Part shown: positions 53,547 to 64,000 of the stretch, piece by piece
How positions within the stretch are numbered: the stretch's first letter is position 1
Layout of the letters: every line of letters begins with the position of its first letter
Assembly (NCBI GenBank): GCA_003278195.1
Contig: QCGE01000005.1
Span: forward strand, 1-64,000
Origin: Prochlorococcus sp. AG-363-P08
GTDB taxonomy: Bacteria > Cyanobacteriota > Cyanobacteriia > PCC-6307 > Cyanobiaceae
Reading direction: 5' to 3'
DNA: 64,000 nt
Notes under the pieces: generated by a model
What the model saw: the letters and a program-made list of their open reading frames with translations, nothing else
The model's database searches: none
What the model was told of the DNA's origin: nothing
Translations under genes and position numbers: made by a program

Positions 53547-54149
53547 ATGTCGGATCTTCTTAGCTATAGCCATTCAGAGGCTAAACATAGATTAGTAATG
53601 CTTCATGGTTGGGGTGCGGATGCTGATGACCTTGTTCCTTTTGGGCAAAAGCTGATTTGCGGATTACCTTTCCCTGTTGAATTGATATCTCTTCGAGCGC
53701 CTGAAGAGCACCCAAGCGGCCATGGCAGGCAATGGTATGGATTGTTCCCTTCTGATTGGCAAGCAGTGCCAAATGCGGTGATTAGCCTAAAGTCACGTCT
53801 CTTGGATCTGGCGAAAAGTTCTATTCCTTTAGAAAAAACTGTATTGCTTGGATTTTCGCAGGGTGGGGCTATGGGGTTGTCAACTGGAAGCGAACTCCCT
53901 TTAGCAGGACTAATCTGTTGTAGTGGTTATCCTCATCCAGAGTGGATACCTAATGAGAGAATTCCACCTGTATTCCTTTCTCATGGGAAGCTTGATGAAG
54001 TTGTCCCTGCTGTTGCATTAAAGAAAATAATTGATTCTTTAAAAGAAGTAAATGTTATTCCTGAGGTTTTTTCATTTAAAGGTGGACACAATATTCCCCT
54101 AGAGTCAATTCCAGAAATGCAGAGAAAGCTTTCTGAATGGCTTTTTTAA
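53547..54149 (+). CDS. Phospholipase/carboxylesterase family alpha/beta hydrolase
   Basis: VMLHGWGADADDLVPFG, VLLGFSQGGAMGLSTG (GFSQGG nucleophile elbow), FKGGHNIP. Confidence 0.9.
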   Translation: MSDLLSYSHSEAKHRLVMLHGWGADADDLVPFGQKLICGLPFPVELISLRAPEEHPSGHGRQWYGLFPSDWQAVPNAVISLKSRLLDLAKSSIPLEKTVLLGFSQGGAMGLSTGSELPLAGLICCSGYPHPEWIPNERIPPVFLSHGKLDEVVPAVALKKIIDSLKEVNVIPEVFSFKGGHNIPLESIPEMQRKLSEWLF

Positions 54150-54162
54150 GGGGAGTATTTAT

Positions 54163-54531
54163 CTATACAAAAGCATACTCGTACTCTTCTATTTCTTCCC
54201 AGTCATCTGAGGTCAATTCTAGACCTTCAAACATACTTTCCTCTCCAACTGAGTCAACAATGTTTCTAAGTGAGGGGAATAGAAAATGGTTTTCTTCGGC
54301 GTATTGAGCACTAAAAAGACCCTTCTCGCCCCAGAAGAACTTGTCAGTAGTGTGTTCGTTTCGGCGGACGTTTATCAGGGCCGGTGATCTAAGGCCTGCT
54401 TCAGCTATATAACGCCTAGCCGCTGTGACTGGTTTGTGTTCGCCAGTTTCAAGATTGTAGGTGGGAACGTGAGCCAAAACCCTTTGTCCAGCTAGTCTTC
54501 TGCGGCTAATCCGCTTACGTTTTTTAGACAT
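54163..54531 (-). CDS. Conserved hypothetical protein (DUF3155-like)
   Basis: MSKKRKRISRRRLAGQRVLAHVPTYNLETGEHKPVTAARRYIAE. Confidence 0.75.
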   Translation of the reverse strand: MSKKRKRISRRRLAGQRVLAHVPTYNLETGEHKPVTAARRYIAEAGLRSPALINVRRNEHTTDKFFWGEKGLFSAQYAEENHFLFPSLRNIVDSVGEESMFEGLELTSDDWEEIEEYEYAFV

Positions 54532-54874
54532 TTAGAAAGATGCTCCTCTGAGGGATAGAGATTCAGGAAATTCTTAGGTGATGTACTGCTTAAGGCGTTC
54601 CATTTTGGGGAAATGGCACAAAATCATGCCAAGCCTTCAAAGTTCATCAGCTCTCTGGTGGATCTAAGGCCAGAGCTTGCAACAAGGGATTAATCTTCCT
54701 CTGCTGTAGCTTTGATAGCACTTTTTGTGCTACTTCTGCCGCGAAGACGTTAAGCACGTGCCTCACGAGCAAGCGTTTACCTTGGTCGATAACCACATCT
54801 TAATACTTTTTTTCGATTTTTCAAGTTTTTGGCTGGCTTCATTTCTTGCAGCTCTAAACGTTCAATCCTTTGTT

Positions 54875-56005
54875 ATGGAGCTTTCGGATAGGTTTTTGAA
54901 TTTGGTAAAAAGGCAACTCAGTGCTTTTGATGCGGAGGAAAACCTTCAGCGTCTAGTAGTTTATGTCGCCCAGACAAGCTCTGAAGAAGACCCAACTTTA
55001 GAGGCCATTGGTGAATGGCCTGATACAGATCAAGTTCTGCCTCCAGTAGAAGAGGACCCTGGGTTGCGTGACCCTTCTCCTGCAAGGCGATGGTATCCAC
55101 TCCAAGAAGGACAAATTCTTTTAGGGGTTATTCGGGCGGAGTGCCTGCAATCACTTGAAGAATGGCCAGATGGACTTGATAAAAGCTTGAGCTCAACAGC
55201 AATTGTTTTGACTCATTGTTTAAGTCTTGAGTTGGAAAGAAACAAACTTCTTGATCAGCTAAGCCATCAACGGAATCAAATTAGTTTGATGGTGCATCAA
55301 TTGCGAAATCCATTAACCGCATTACGTACTTATGCGGAATTACTTTTAAGAAGGTTGGGCCCAGAAAATCGTAATCTTAATTTAGTAGAAGGACTGCTGA
55401 ATGAGCAGGCCCAGTTAGATAGATATATTAGTGGATTAGATATGATAGGGGTGGCTAAGTCAAATATTATCGAAGGAAATACATCTCCATTATTATTACC
55501 ACCTCTATTAAAAGAAAGTACTAACAACTCAGTTAGATCTTTACTTTCTCCTTTGATAGATAGAGCCTCAGTAACTGCAAAGTTGCAGGGGTATAAATGG
55601 TTTGGTCCAGTTGATTGGCCAGAATGGACTTCTGATCCTTGTTATCTAAGTAATGACTCTTTAGCTGAAATCTTGGCAAATCTTTTAGAGAATGCATTTA
55701 AATATAGCCACTCTGGCAGTTCATTGGGTTTATTGATTTTGGGATACGGATTATGTGTTTGGAATCAGGGTAATGAAATACCTTATGAAGAAAGAGAGAA
55801 GGTTTTTGATAAAGGTTTTCGAGGGATTACTAGTGAAAATTCATCTGGAAGTGGTTTAGGCCTTGCATTGGCAAGAGAGTTGGCAGTAGAAGTGGGAGGA
55901 AGATTAGAATTGATAATTCCACCTAAAACTGTTGAACGATCTTTACCAGAAAAAGGCAATGCTTTTTTACTAACAGTGCCTAGGAAAGAAGGGCAAAGCA
56001 AATAA
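54875..56005 (+). CDS. Sensor histidine kinase
   Basis: HisKA SLMVHQLRNPLTALRTYAELLLRRL and HATPase ILANLLENAFKYS, SGSGLGLALARELAVEVGGRLEL; ATG at 54875 preferred over 54725. Confidence 0.92.
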   Translation: MELSDRFLNLVKRQLSAFDAEENLQRLVVYVAQTSSEEDPTLEAIGEWPDTDQVLPPVEEDPGLRDPSPARRWYPLQEGQILLGVIRAECLQSLEEWPDGLDKSLSSTAIVLTHCLSLELERNKLLDQLSHQRNQISLMVHQLRNPLTALRTYAELLLRRLGPENRNLNLVEGLLNEQAQLDRYISGLDMIGVAKSNIIEGNTSPLLLPPLLKESTNNSVRSLLSPLIDRASVTAKLQGYKWFGPVDWPEWTSDPCYLSNDSLAEILANLLENAFKYSHSGSSLGLLILGYGLCVWNQGNEIPYEEREKVFDKGFRGITSENSSGSGLGLALARELAVEVGGRLELIIPPKTVERSLPEKGNAFLLTVPRKEGQSK

Positions 56006-56738
56006 GCACTATTGTTTCTACTGCTACAACCGAGGCTCCGTATGAGTCTCCACTATGGCCGCCTAAATGACGACCTAAAAACTCAGGAATTAAAAAGGTT
56101 GGCACAGCTCCAATAAAGAAGCTAATTAGTAGAAAAGATCGGAAATTGCTTTCTATATTGATAGAAAAGATTATCACTAGCCCTATTGAGATTAAGCAAA
56201 AGGCTGGGATTGCATCTTTCCATCCTTGAATATTTTTTTTGTGAAAGTTAGCTGTACCTTTTTTTCGTAGATATTGAAATCTTCCAATAGCCCACAAAGG
56301 CGCACATCTACCCCAGAAGGCTGCGCATGGCAATGCATAAATTGCCATGCTTTTCAATTTGATTAGGGCCGATACCTGCAATAAAATAACAATCAATATT
56401 GTTTGTATTGCTCCCGCTCCGATTCGACTGTCATTCATTGCTTTTAGACGTCGCTCTTTACTGGCAGCAAGGCCGTCAGCAGTGTCTAGAAGACCATCAA
56501 TATGTAGTCCCCCTGTTACCCAGATTCCGAATGAAATGACTATTGCAACTACTGAGGGGGTTGGCCATCCACAATAAGAAAATAAAATCCAGACACAAGA
56601 TTGGAGGCTTCCAATCATCAGCCCAATCCCTGGAGCAAATCGCGCAATGCGCTTAAAACTGGGCTTGATACAAGGAAAGGAAGGGAGGATTGAATAAAAA
56701 ATCCAAGCCCCGGCTAGATCTTTTAGCCAAGTTTGCAT
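55980..56738 (-). CDS. cobS: Cobalamin-5-phosphate synthase (adenosylcobinamide-GDP ribazoletransferase)
   Basis: SFGIWVTGGLHIDGLLDTADGLAASKERRLKAMNDSRIGAGAI, FLGRHLGGHSGDSYGA. Confidence 0.95.
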   Translation of the reverse strand: MQTWLKDLAGAWIFYSILPSFPCIKPSFKRIARFAPGIGLMIGSLQSCVWILFSYCGWPTPSVVAIVISFGIWVTGGLHIDGLLDTADGLAASKERRLKAMNDSRIGAGAIQTILIVILLQVSALIKLKSMAIYALPCAAFWGRCAPLWAIGRFQYLRKKGTANFHKKNIQGWKDAIPAFCLISIGLVIIFSINIESNFRSFLLISFFIGAVPTFLIPEFLGRHLGGHSGDSYGASVVAVETIVLICFALLS

Positions 56739-56836
56739 AGGTTGAAAGAATAGAATTTTTAATTATTTGGATAGCTCAAAGTTACTTTGCTGCTGAGACC
56801 CTTTGTTTCAAGCTGATATCACTAAAACCCAATTAA

Positions 56837-57958
<1,122 letters not shown>

Positions 57959-57990
57959 TGTCGATCAAAAGCAATTTATTACTCTTAGGA

Positions 57991-58134
57991 ATGGCCGTCT
58001 TGACAATCGACTTGCTGGCCAAACTGCCTGAGGCTTATCAGGCGTTTGCACCAACGGTAGACGTGCTACCACTAATCCCCATAGGGTTTTTTCTATTGGT
58101 TTTTGTTTGGCAGGCTGCTGTTGGCTTCAAGTAA
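57991..58134 (+). CDS. psbK: Photosystem II protein PsbK (47 aa)
   Basis: [47 protein letters not shown]. Confidence 0.95.
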   Translation: MAVLTIDLLAKLPEAYQAFAPTVDVLPLIPIGFFLLVFVWQAAVGFK

Positions 58135-58137
58135 AAA

Positions 58138-58884
58138 TCATCTTTCTTGATGGTTTGGGCTTGATCTAAAAACTTCTAGGACAAAAGCTGGAAGGGAGAG
58201 CATTCTCCTCCATCTTTTTGGCTCTTTAATGAGTCTATAAAGCCATTCGACATGGAGCTTTAGCATCCAGTTAGGGGCTCTTTTTTTCGCACCTGACCAT
58301 ACATCAAAGCTGCCTCCCACTCCCATCCATATTCCTGAGGTCCCTGACCTTGCTTTCCATGACCAAATTTCCTGGTTTGGAGTTCCTAAGGCAACTAAGA
58401 CAAGATCTGGAGATGATTTTTTTAGTGCTTTTTCTAGTCTTTGCCAAGAATCGTTGTTTTGGTATCCGTGGATAGCCATAGAGATTTTTAGTTTTGGCAT
58501 TTCTTGTAGGAGATTATTTTTTAGTTGGTTCATTACATGTGGAGTTGAGCCAACTAGAGCCACTTGCCAGCCATGGCATTCAGCATGAATTAACAGTGCC
58601 TTTGCCAATTCAATGCCAGGGGATTTGAAAACATTCCTTGTCTGTCTGCTAAGGGCCCATACCACTCCGGCTCCATCAGGGATAACTAGATTTGCATTTC
58701 TAATCGCATCACTTAATTCATTATTTTCCTTGGCTTCCATGATCATCTCAACATTGAGAGTCACAATTTGACCACCGCCGTCAGCGTGAAGCTTTATTGC
58801 TTCAAATAGGACATCCTTGCAAACGTCAATAGGAAATCCAAGAATGCTTATTCTTATACAGTTTTTGGGCCTTTTATTGGCCAT
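58138..58884 (-). CDS. WecG/TagA/CpsF family glycosyltransferase
   Basis: TLNVEMIMEAKENNELSDAIRNANLVIPDGAGVVWALS, WQVALVGSTPHV, DLVLVALGTPNQEIWSW, WMGVGGSFDVWSGAKKRAP. Confidence 0.93.
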   Translation of the reverse strand: MANKRPKNCIRISILGFPIDVCKDVLFEAIKLHADGGGQIVTLNVEMIMEAKENNELSDAIRNANLVIPDGAGVVWALSRQTRNVFKSPGIELAKALLIHAECHGWQVALVGSTPHVMNQLKNNLLQEMPKLKISMAIHGYQNNDSWQRLEKALKKSSPDLVLVALGTPNQEIWSWKARSGTSGIWMGVGGSFDVWSGAKKRAPNWMLKLHVEWLYRLIKEPKRWRRMLSLPAFVLEVFRSSPNHQER

Positions 58885-58947
58885 GAAGATTAGGTCATTG
58901 TGACCTTGAAGAAGGCCAAGAATACTTTTTTTGGAAGATTTTCCTCA

Positions 58948-59955
58948 TTAAATTGACTCTGGTAAAGAGATGCCTTCTTGAGCAGGATTCTCGACTGCTT
59001 GTTCAATTAGGTCTGCAAGTCTAAGAGCTCTAGAGGCTTGTTCACCATCTACTGCTGGGGTTTCTTTACCCCGAACGCATTGTAAGAAATGATCTAATTC
59101 AGCATATAAAGGTTCAATAGATGTCGTACTTACTTCTTCGACAAAACCATCATTCCTATATAAAAGTTCGCCATGGTCGGCTGAATACCATTCGTGAGCT
59201 CTGCGATGAATCTGCAATGTATGGTTTAGGAAGTCAGTTTCAACAAGACTTGCCCTGCAATGTGCGCTTAGATTTCTAATTTTTCTATGACTCATTTTGC
59301 TCGCTGTAAGGCTAGCAACAACACCATTTTCGAAACCTAAAGTTGCATTTACATAATCAAGAGGGCCGTCTTCACTGCGCCCACCTACTGCTGCTAAACG
59401 TACTACAGGTGCACTTGCTAGCTCTAAGACTAAGTCAAGATCATGAATCATTAAATCTAATACAACAGAAACATCATTAGCCCTGTCCCCATGAGGACTA
59501 TGGCGCCTTGCTTCTAGAACAACAACTTCTTCATTGGCTACGACTTTTATTAATTCACGAAACGCAGGATTGAACCTTTCAATATGACCGACTTGTAAAA
59601 GCCGCTTCGCTTTATTTGAAGCACTAATCAACTCGGCTGCTTCATCTTGGCTTGCTGCAATAGGTTTTTCGATTAATACATGTTTTCCTGCTTCTAGGCA
59701 GTCCATCCCCACGGGATGATGAAGAAGAGTAGGGACTGCTATGCAAACGGCTTCAACTTCGTTAAGTAGGTCTTTGTAGTTTTCAAACCACTTACAACCA
59801 AATTGCTCAGTAGCGAGATGTCCTCTTGTTGAATCTGGATCGGCTACACCAATTAGTTCTGCATCTTTGAGCAAGCTCAAAACACGAGCATGATGCCAGC
59901 CCATATTGCCGATGCCAATGACACCTACCCTCACCGGAAATATTTGGTCGGGCAT
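58948..59955 (-). CDS. Gfo/Idh/MocA family oxidoreductase
   Basis: RVGVIGIGNMGWHHARVLS Rossmann motif, GKHVLIEKPIAASQDEAAELI. Confidence 0.93.
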   Translation of the reverse strand: MPDQIFPVRVGVIGIGNMGWHHARVLSLLKDAELIGVADPDSTRGHLATEQFGCKWFENYKDLLNEVEAVCIAVPTLLHHPVGMDCLEAGKHVLIEKPIAASQDEAAELISASNKAKRLLQVGHIERFNPAFRELIKVVANEEVVVLEARRHSPHGDRANDVSVVLDLMIHDLDLVLELASAPVVRLAAVGGRSEDGPLDYVNATLGFENGVVASLTASKMSHRKIRNLSAHCRASLVETDFLNHTLQIHRRAHEWYSADHGELLYRNDGFVEEVSTTSIEPLYAELDHFLQCVRGKETPAVDGEQASRALRLADLIEQAVENPAQEGISLPESI

Positions 59956-59993
59956 CGCACGGACATATGCGTTCTTTGATGAATTATCGGTGA

Positions 59994-61277
59994 TTAGGCC
60001 TCTGATTGATCTGTTTTTTTCAGAATAAGTCGTACCTGTTCAATCCGAGGTCCCTTCATTGCAGTTATTTCAAACTCAAGATCTTGATGATTTAGTGATT
60101 CTCCAGGGATTGGGACGTGTTGCAGTTTTTCTAGAAGGAATCCAGCGATTGTGTGATGACCATCTGCTTCTGGTAAATCCAAATGTAGTTGCCGATTGAG
60201 TTCGATAATTTCAAAATCACCGGCAATCAACCATTTACCAGGGTCGTCATCTTGTTGTTGGAGAGTTGGCACTTCATCATTTGCTTCTAGTTCATCTCCA
60301 ACTATTTCTCCGGTTAGATCAGCCGCTGTGACTAAACCTTCTGTTCCTCCATGTTCATCTACAACAATTAGGAATGGTTGCCCACTTCGTATCATCGGCA
60401 AAAGCTCTGCCAAGGTGCTGGTCTCAAGAACTCTTGGCGCAGGTTGTAGATAAGGCTCAAGAGGTGTATTTGCTGTCATTTCGCCTCTAGAGATAGGCTC
60501 AGCGAGATGTCTAAGATCAAGTACTCCTCGCACATCATCAAGGGATTCTCCAATCACAAGAAAGCGCGCATGCCTTGTTTCATGAACAGATTTCATTAGT
60601 TCTGAAAAACAAACTTTCACGGGAAGAGTCACCATCCCAGATCTAGGAACCATTACTTCTCGTACTTGCGTGTCATGGAGTGCAAACACCCCTTCCAGAA
60701 TATTTTTTTCATCAGGACGTAAGCCTGTCACCCCTCCTGTCTCAATAAGTGTTTCTAATTCGCCAGCAGATAATGCAGGTACTAGTGCATCCCATTTAGT
60801 TGATAGGCCTATCAATCGAAGTAACAAAGATGCAATAGCTTCTATAAAAACTAGTAATGGTGATAGAGCTTTCATTACCGCCTCAAGTAAAGGCGCTAAA
60901 AGAAGAGCAGAAGATTCAGGTCGATTAAGGACGAGAGCTTTTGGGAGGATTCCAGCTAAAAGCGTTGAAAAGAGAACTAAAGCCAGAAAAAATCCTCCAT
61001 CTAATAACTGACTGATTGAACTGTTGTTAGGCCACCAATTGTTCCCTAAACCATGGCCAAGCCAGCCAACTGCTACTAATGACAAAGTGCCTCCAAGTTG
61101 TGACACTAATAGGGCTCTTCTAAGACGACGTTGTAGACGATGAATAGCAACTGCCCCAGGCTTTTCTTCTTCGATGAGACCTTGTACACGACTCGGTCGA
61201 ATACGCAAAAGTGCAATCTCAACAGCACCAAAAAATGCTGGAAGTGAGATCAAGATACCTAGGATTATGAAAATCAT
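59994..61277 (-). CDS. CNNM/CBS domain protein (CorC/TlyC-like)
   Basis: N-terminal DUF21 TMs, VREVMVPRSGMVTLP, FLIVVDEHGGTEGLVTAADLTGEIVGD, transporter-associated C-terminal domain. Confidence 0.93.
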   Translation of the reverse strand: MIFIILGILISLPAFFGAVEIALLRIRPSRVQGLIEEEKPGAVAIHRLQRRLRRALLVSQLGGTLSLVAVGWLGHGLGNNWWPNNSSISQLLDGGFFLALVLFSTLLAGILPKALVLNRPESSALLLAPLLEAVMKALSPLLVFIEAIASLLLRLIGLSTKWDALVPALSAGELETLIETGGVTGLRPDEKNILEGVFALHDTQVREVMVPRSGMVTLPVKVCFSELMKSVHETRHARFLVIGESLDDVRGVLDLRHLAEPISRGEMTANTPLEPYLQPAPRVLETSTLAELLPMIRSGQPFLIVVDEHGGTEGLVTAADLTGEIVGDELEANDEVPTLQQQDDDPGKWLIAGDFEIIELNRQLHLDLPEADGHHTIAGFLLEKLQHVPIPGESLNHQDLEFEITAMKGPRIEQVRLILKKTDQSEA

Positions 61278-61290
61278 TGATGGTTTTTAA

Positions 61291-61363
61291 TGGGGGTCGC
61301 GAGGATCGAACTCGCCTTAGCTGAATTATGAGTTCAGTGCATTCACCAGATTGCTAGACCCCC
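61291..61363 (-). tRNA. tRNA with CAT anticodon (Met, or Ile2 if lysidinylated)
   Basis: Reverse complement GGGGGTCTAGCAATCTGGTGAATGCACTGAACTCATAATTCAGCTAAGGCGAGTTCGATCCTCGCGACCCCCA; 7-bp acceptor, CTCATAA anticodon loop. Confidence 0.9.
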
Positions 61364-61470
61364 TGAACGGGTTACCTAAGTGCCTTTAAATGATATAGAA
61401 AGGCTCTAGATGAAAGAAAGTAATTGATGGGAGGGCAAACTAGTGGAATCTTCACCAATGGACCTTTCAA

Positions 61471-62055
61471 ATGAAACTTTCCCCCCAATTTAGTGAGGGA
61501 AACCGAGATGAGTTGCTTAACTTGCTTTCAAGATATGCATATCGTCAAGGAGAGTTCACTCTGTCCTCGGGGCTAAAAAGTAAACATTACGTAAATTGCA
61601 AGCCTGTAAGCCTTAGTGGCTTTGGGCTCTTCTTAATAAGCTTTGCTCTACTTGAATATGTTGAGCAGGATTCAGTTGCGGTAGCAGGCTTGACCTTAGG
61701 AGCAGATCCTTTGGTGAGTGGGGTTGCAATGATTGCTTCACAGGTTGATAGGTCAATCGATGCCTTAATTGTTCGGAAAGAGGCTAAAGGGCATGGAACT
61801 GGCGCTTGGCTTGAAGGACCAAGGCCGCCAAAAGGTAAGAAAATTACTGTTTTAGAGGATGTCGTGACTACAGGGGGCTCTTCATTAAAGGCTGTTCAGC
61901 GGTTAAGGGACGAAGGCTATGAGGTCTCTAGGGTGGTCACAATTGTTGATAGAGAAGAGGGAGGCCTATTAGCTATGAAGGCAGAGGAGATAGAGCTTAT
62001 TAGCCTTTTTTCGCTGAATGAAATTGCTTCTAGGGCAAGTCAAATAAATCAATGA
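61471..62055 (+). CDS. pyrE: Orotate phosphoribosyltransferase
   Basis: [65 protein letters not shown]. Confidence 0.96.
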   Translation: MKLSPQFSEGNRDELLNLLSRYAYRQGEFTLSSGLKSKHYVNCKPVSLSGFGLFLISFALLEYVEQDSVAVAGLTLGADPLVSGVAMIASQVDRSIDALIVRKEAKGHGTGAWLEGPRPPKGKKITVLEDVVTTGGSSLKAVQRLRDEGYEVSRVVTIVDREEGGLLAMKAEEIELISLFSLNEIASRASQINQ

Positions 62056-62891
62056 AAAACTCCTCAACTTTTTTGTGGCAAAAAGACCTCCCATTCTTTC
62101 GAATAGAGGGAGTCGGTAGTAAGGATTTTTTGCATGGTCAAACCACTGGGGATATAAAGCGCTTGTCTGATGGCCAAATTTTGCCCACTTGCTGGCTTGA
62201 TCCTTCTGGCAAGGTTCGGTCTTTGTTAGAGATTTGCTTGGGGAATGGAGGGGCTGGCGTAGTTGTTTTAGGTGGTGATGGTATTGATGTTTTCAATGGC
62301 TTTTCAAATTCAATATTTCCTGCAGATCAATTAAAGATATTTTCTTTGTCTTCTATCAGAAGAGTGCAGAAGATTTCTTTGGATAGGCAATTGAAAGATG
62401 AGGTGATTTGGCTTGATTCGGAACACTCTCTTCCAGCATCGTGGCATAATCTTGATGTTGCTAATATTGATTTAATAGAGCAGTGGAGAATTGAACAAGG
62501 ATTGCCTATCTCGGAAGGTGAAATCAATGGGGATACAAATCCATTTGAGCTGGGCTTGAGAGATTGGGTTGATTTAGATAAAGGTTGTTACTTAGGACAG
62601 GAAGCTATTGCAAAGTTGGCCAGATCAGGACAGTCAAAACAAATACTTAGGTGTTGGCAATCAGATTTTTTTGTACAAAAAGGAGAGATTCTTTACGATT
62701 ATAAATCTGATAAATCTTTACCTTCCAAGGCAGGATTAGTTACGTCTTCTATTGAAATTGGAAAAGGCAGAAAAACCATTGGACTTGCACTAGTTAGAAA
62801 AAGTTTCTCAGATATAAATGAATTAAAAATTTCAGGAAATTCCAAGAAAATAAGAATGACTAAACCAAATAACTTTGTTGGCTTCTTGTAG
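62052..62891 (+). CDS. Folate-binding YgfZ/GcvT-like protein
   Basis: [59 protein letters not shown] (YgfZ KGCYxGQE). Confidence 0.93.
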   Translation: MKNSSTFLWQKDLPFFRIEGVGSKDFLHGQTTGDIKRLSDGQILPTCWLDPSGKVRSLLEICLGNGGAGVVVLGGDGIDVFNGFSNSIFPADQLKIFSLSSIRRVQKISLDRQLKDEVIWLDSEHSLPASWHNLDVANIDLIEQWRIEQGLPISEGEINGDTNPFELGLRDWVDLDKGCYLGQEAIAKLARSGQSKQILRCWQSDFFVQKGEILYDYKSDKSLPSKAGLVTSSIEIGKGRKTIGLALVRKSFSDINELKISGNSKKIRMTKPNNFVGFL

Positions 62892-62902
62892 ATTCAGGCT
62901 CG

Positions 62903-63985
62903 TCAATCTTTATTGCAAAGATTAGGATGTAAATCTTCTTTCATAAGCCATGAAGCAACCTCCCAAGTGGCAAGACAGTCATCTTGATTGTAATTAAATA
63001 TCCATTTGAGTAGATTTGCCTTTGTTTTTATCCTTTTATCTGATCTGTTCCAGTGACGCCACCATAGCAATGCTTTCGCTCCATCAGCTCTTTGATTACT
63101 CCATTTAAATCCAAGCCAGGTTGCAACACTTTTTAAGCCATAACTACTTAGGGGCAGCCTCCAAGATCCAGTAAGTCTTTGGTGAACATCAATGAGCCTT
63201 TTTTTAAGAACAATGATTTCATTTTTTGTTGCACCTTCTTTCATGGCGATGCTAAATAAGCTCACCGCTTCTGTCTCTCCATAGTGAAGAATAGGCCATT
63301 CAGGGTTAGTATAAAGTTTTTTCTTTATTCTTTCCCAAGGAGATACTTTGTTACTATTTTTGCCTTTTAGGATTAAAAGTGGATGATATTTAGCTTTCTT
63401 TATATCCCAACAACCATTAGTTCTTTTAAGACTCAAAAAACCATGTAAGAAATCATTTTTTTCATCGGGATCAGATTCGATGTCATATAGAAAGACTCCT
63501 TCGGCTGAATTTAATTCGGGGATAGCAACTTTTTTATTTATTCTTTTAGCTTCCCCTTCCCATTGCACTTTCGCCTGCGCTATTAAGCCTGCAGCGGCCT
63601 CCCCATGTTGTATGCCGTAATTATTTAAAAGCAGACTTAGCGTTTTTGGATTGGCTATTGCCAGGCTTTTTAAGTCTTCTATTCCAATTTCATTAAGCAT
63701 TTCACGTCTTCGCTGCCCTACCCCACTTACAACACTTAGGTGGCCTTCTTTAATAGCTTCAGCATTACATATACCTTTCCAGGAACAAGTCGCGCACTTT
63801 CTTCTATCTGTTGCAAGAGGAGGAGGGATGTTGTTGGTCAGTTCAATATTCATTTTGGATAAAGAACTTGAAAGTTGCTTTTTAAGTGCTTCTGTGATTT
63901 CAATTTTCTCAAGTTGTAGTTTCCCTTGAGAATCCCCAACAGCTAAACCATGACTGATAGCTGCTTCTTGAAATGGTTCTAGCAA
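62903..63985 (-). CDS. TM0106-type RecB-like putative nuclease, truncated by the window edge
   Basis: CATCSWKGIC cysteine cluster, HhH-like VVSGVGQRRREMLNEIGIEDLKSLA, FLYDIESDPDE and WIFNYNQDDCLATWEV (RNase H-like); no stop upstream before the window end. Confidence 0.85.
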   Translation of the reverse strand: MLEPFQEAAISHGLAVGDSQGKLQLEKIEITEALKKQLSSSLSKMNIELTNNIPPPLATDRRKCATCSWKGICNAEAIKEGHLSVVSGVGQRRREMLNEIGIEDLKSLAIANPKTLSLLLNNYGIQHGEAAAGLIAQAKVQWEGEAKRINKKVAIPELNSAEGVFLYDIESDPDEKNDFLHGFLSLKRTNGCWDIKKAKYHPLLILKGKNSNKVSPWERIKKKLYTNPEWPILHYGETEAVSLFSIAMKEGATKNEIIVLKKRLIDVHQRLTGSWRLPLSSYGLKSVATWLGFKWSNQRADGAKALLWWRHWNRSDKRIKTKANLLKWIFNYNQDDCLATWEVASWLMKEDLHPNLCNKD

Positions 63986-64000
63986 CTTTGCTGTTATTGC

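Overview
This 64 kb window is almost entirely ordinary core chromosome of a marine picocyanobacterium. The gene content and low GC suggest Prochlorococcus, probably a low-light-adapted lineage (inference, no search was run). I annotate about 70 protein-coding genes. They include photosystem II genes (psbO, psbH, psbN, psbI, psbK), ftsH, ATP sulfurylase, ileS, glmM, ntcA, amt1, leuCD, glyA, purH, ispH, tgt, cobO/cobS and pyrB/pyrE. There are four tRNAs: Ala-CGC, Leu-TAG, Arg-ACG and a CAT tRNA. The only clearly accessory stretch is about 14.6-17.4 kb, between trnL/ycf66 and ileS. It holds an FkbM-type methyltransferase, a DXD-type sugar transferase, a short orphan ORF and a decayed porin remnant. 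Other observations worth checking are a canonical NtcA site (GTA-N8-TAC) upstream of amt1, a histone-H1-like Lys/Ala tail protein, a probable frameshifted gene downstream of ycf66, an in-frame but stop-interrupted ORF between psbN and psbI, and a near-perfect 17-bp-stem terminator after psbO. I saw no CRISPR array, transposase, prophage or toxin-antitoxin/defence cassette, and nothing I can honestly call a new biological system.
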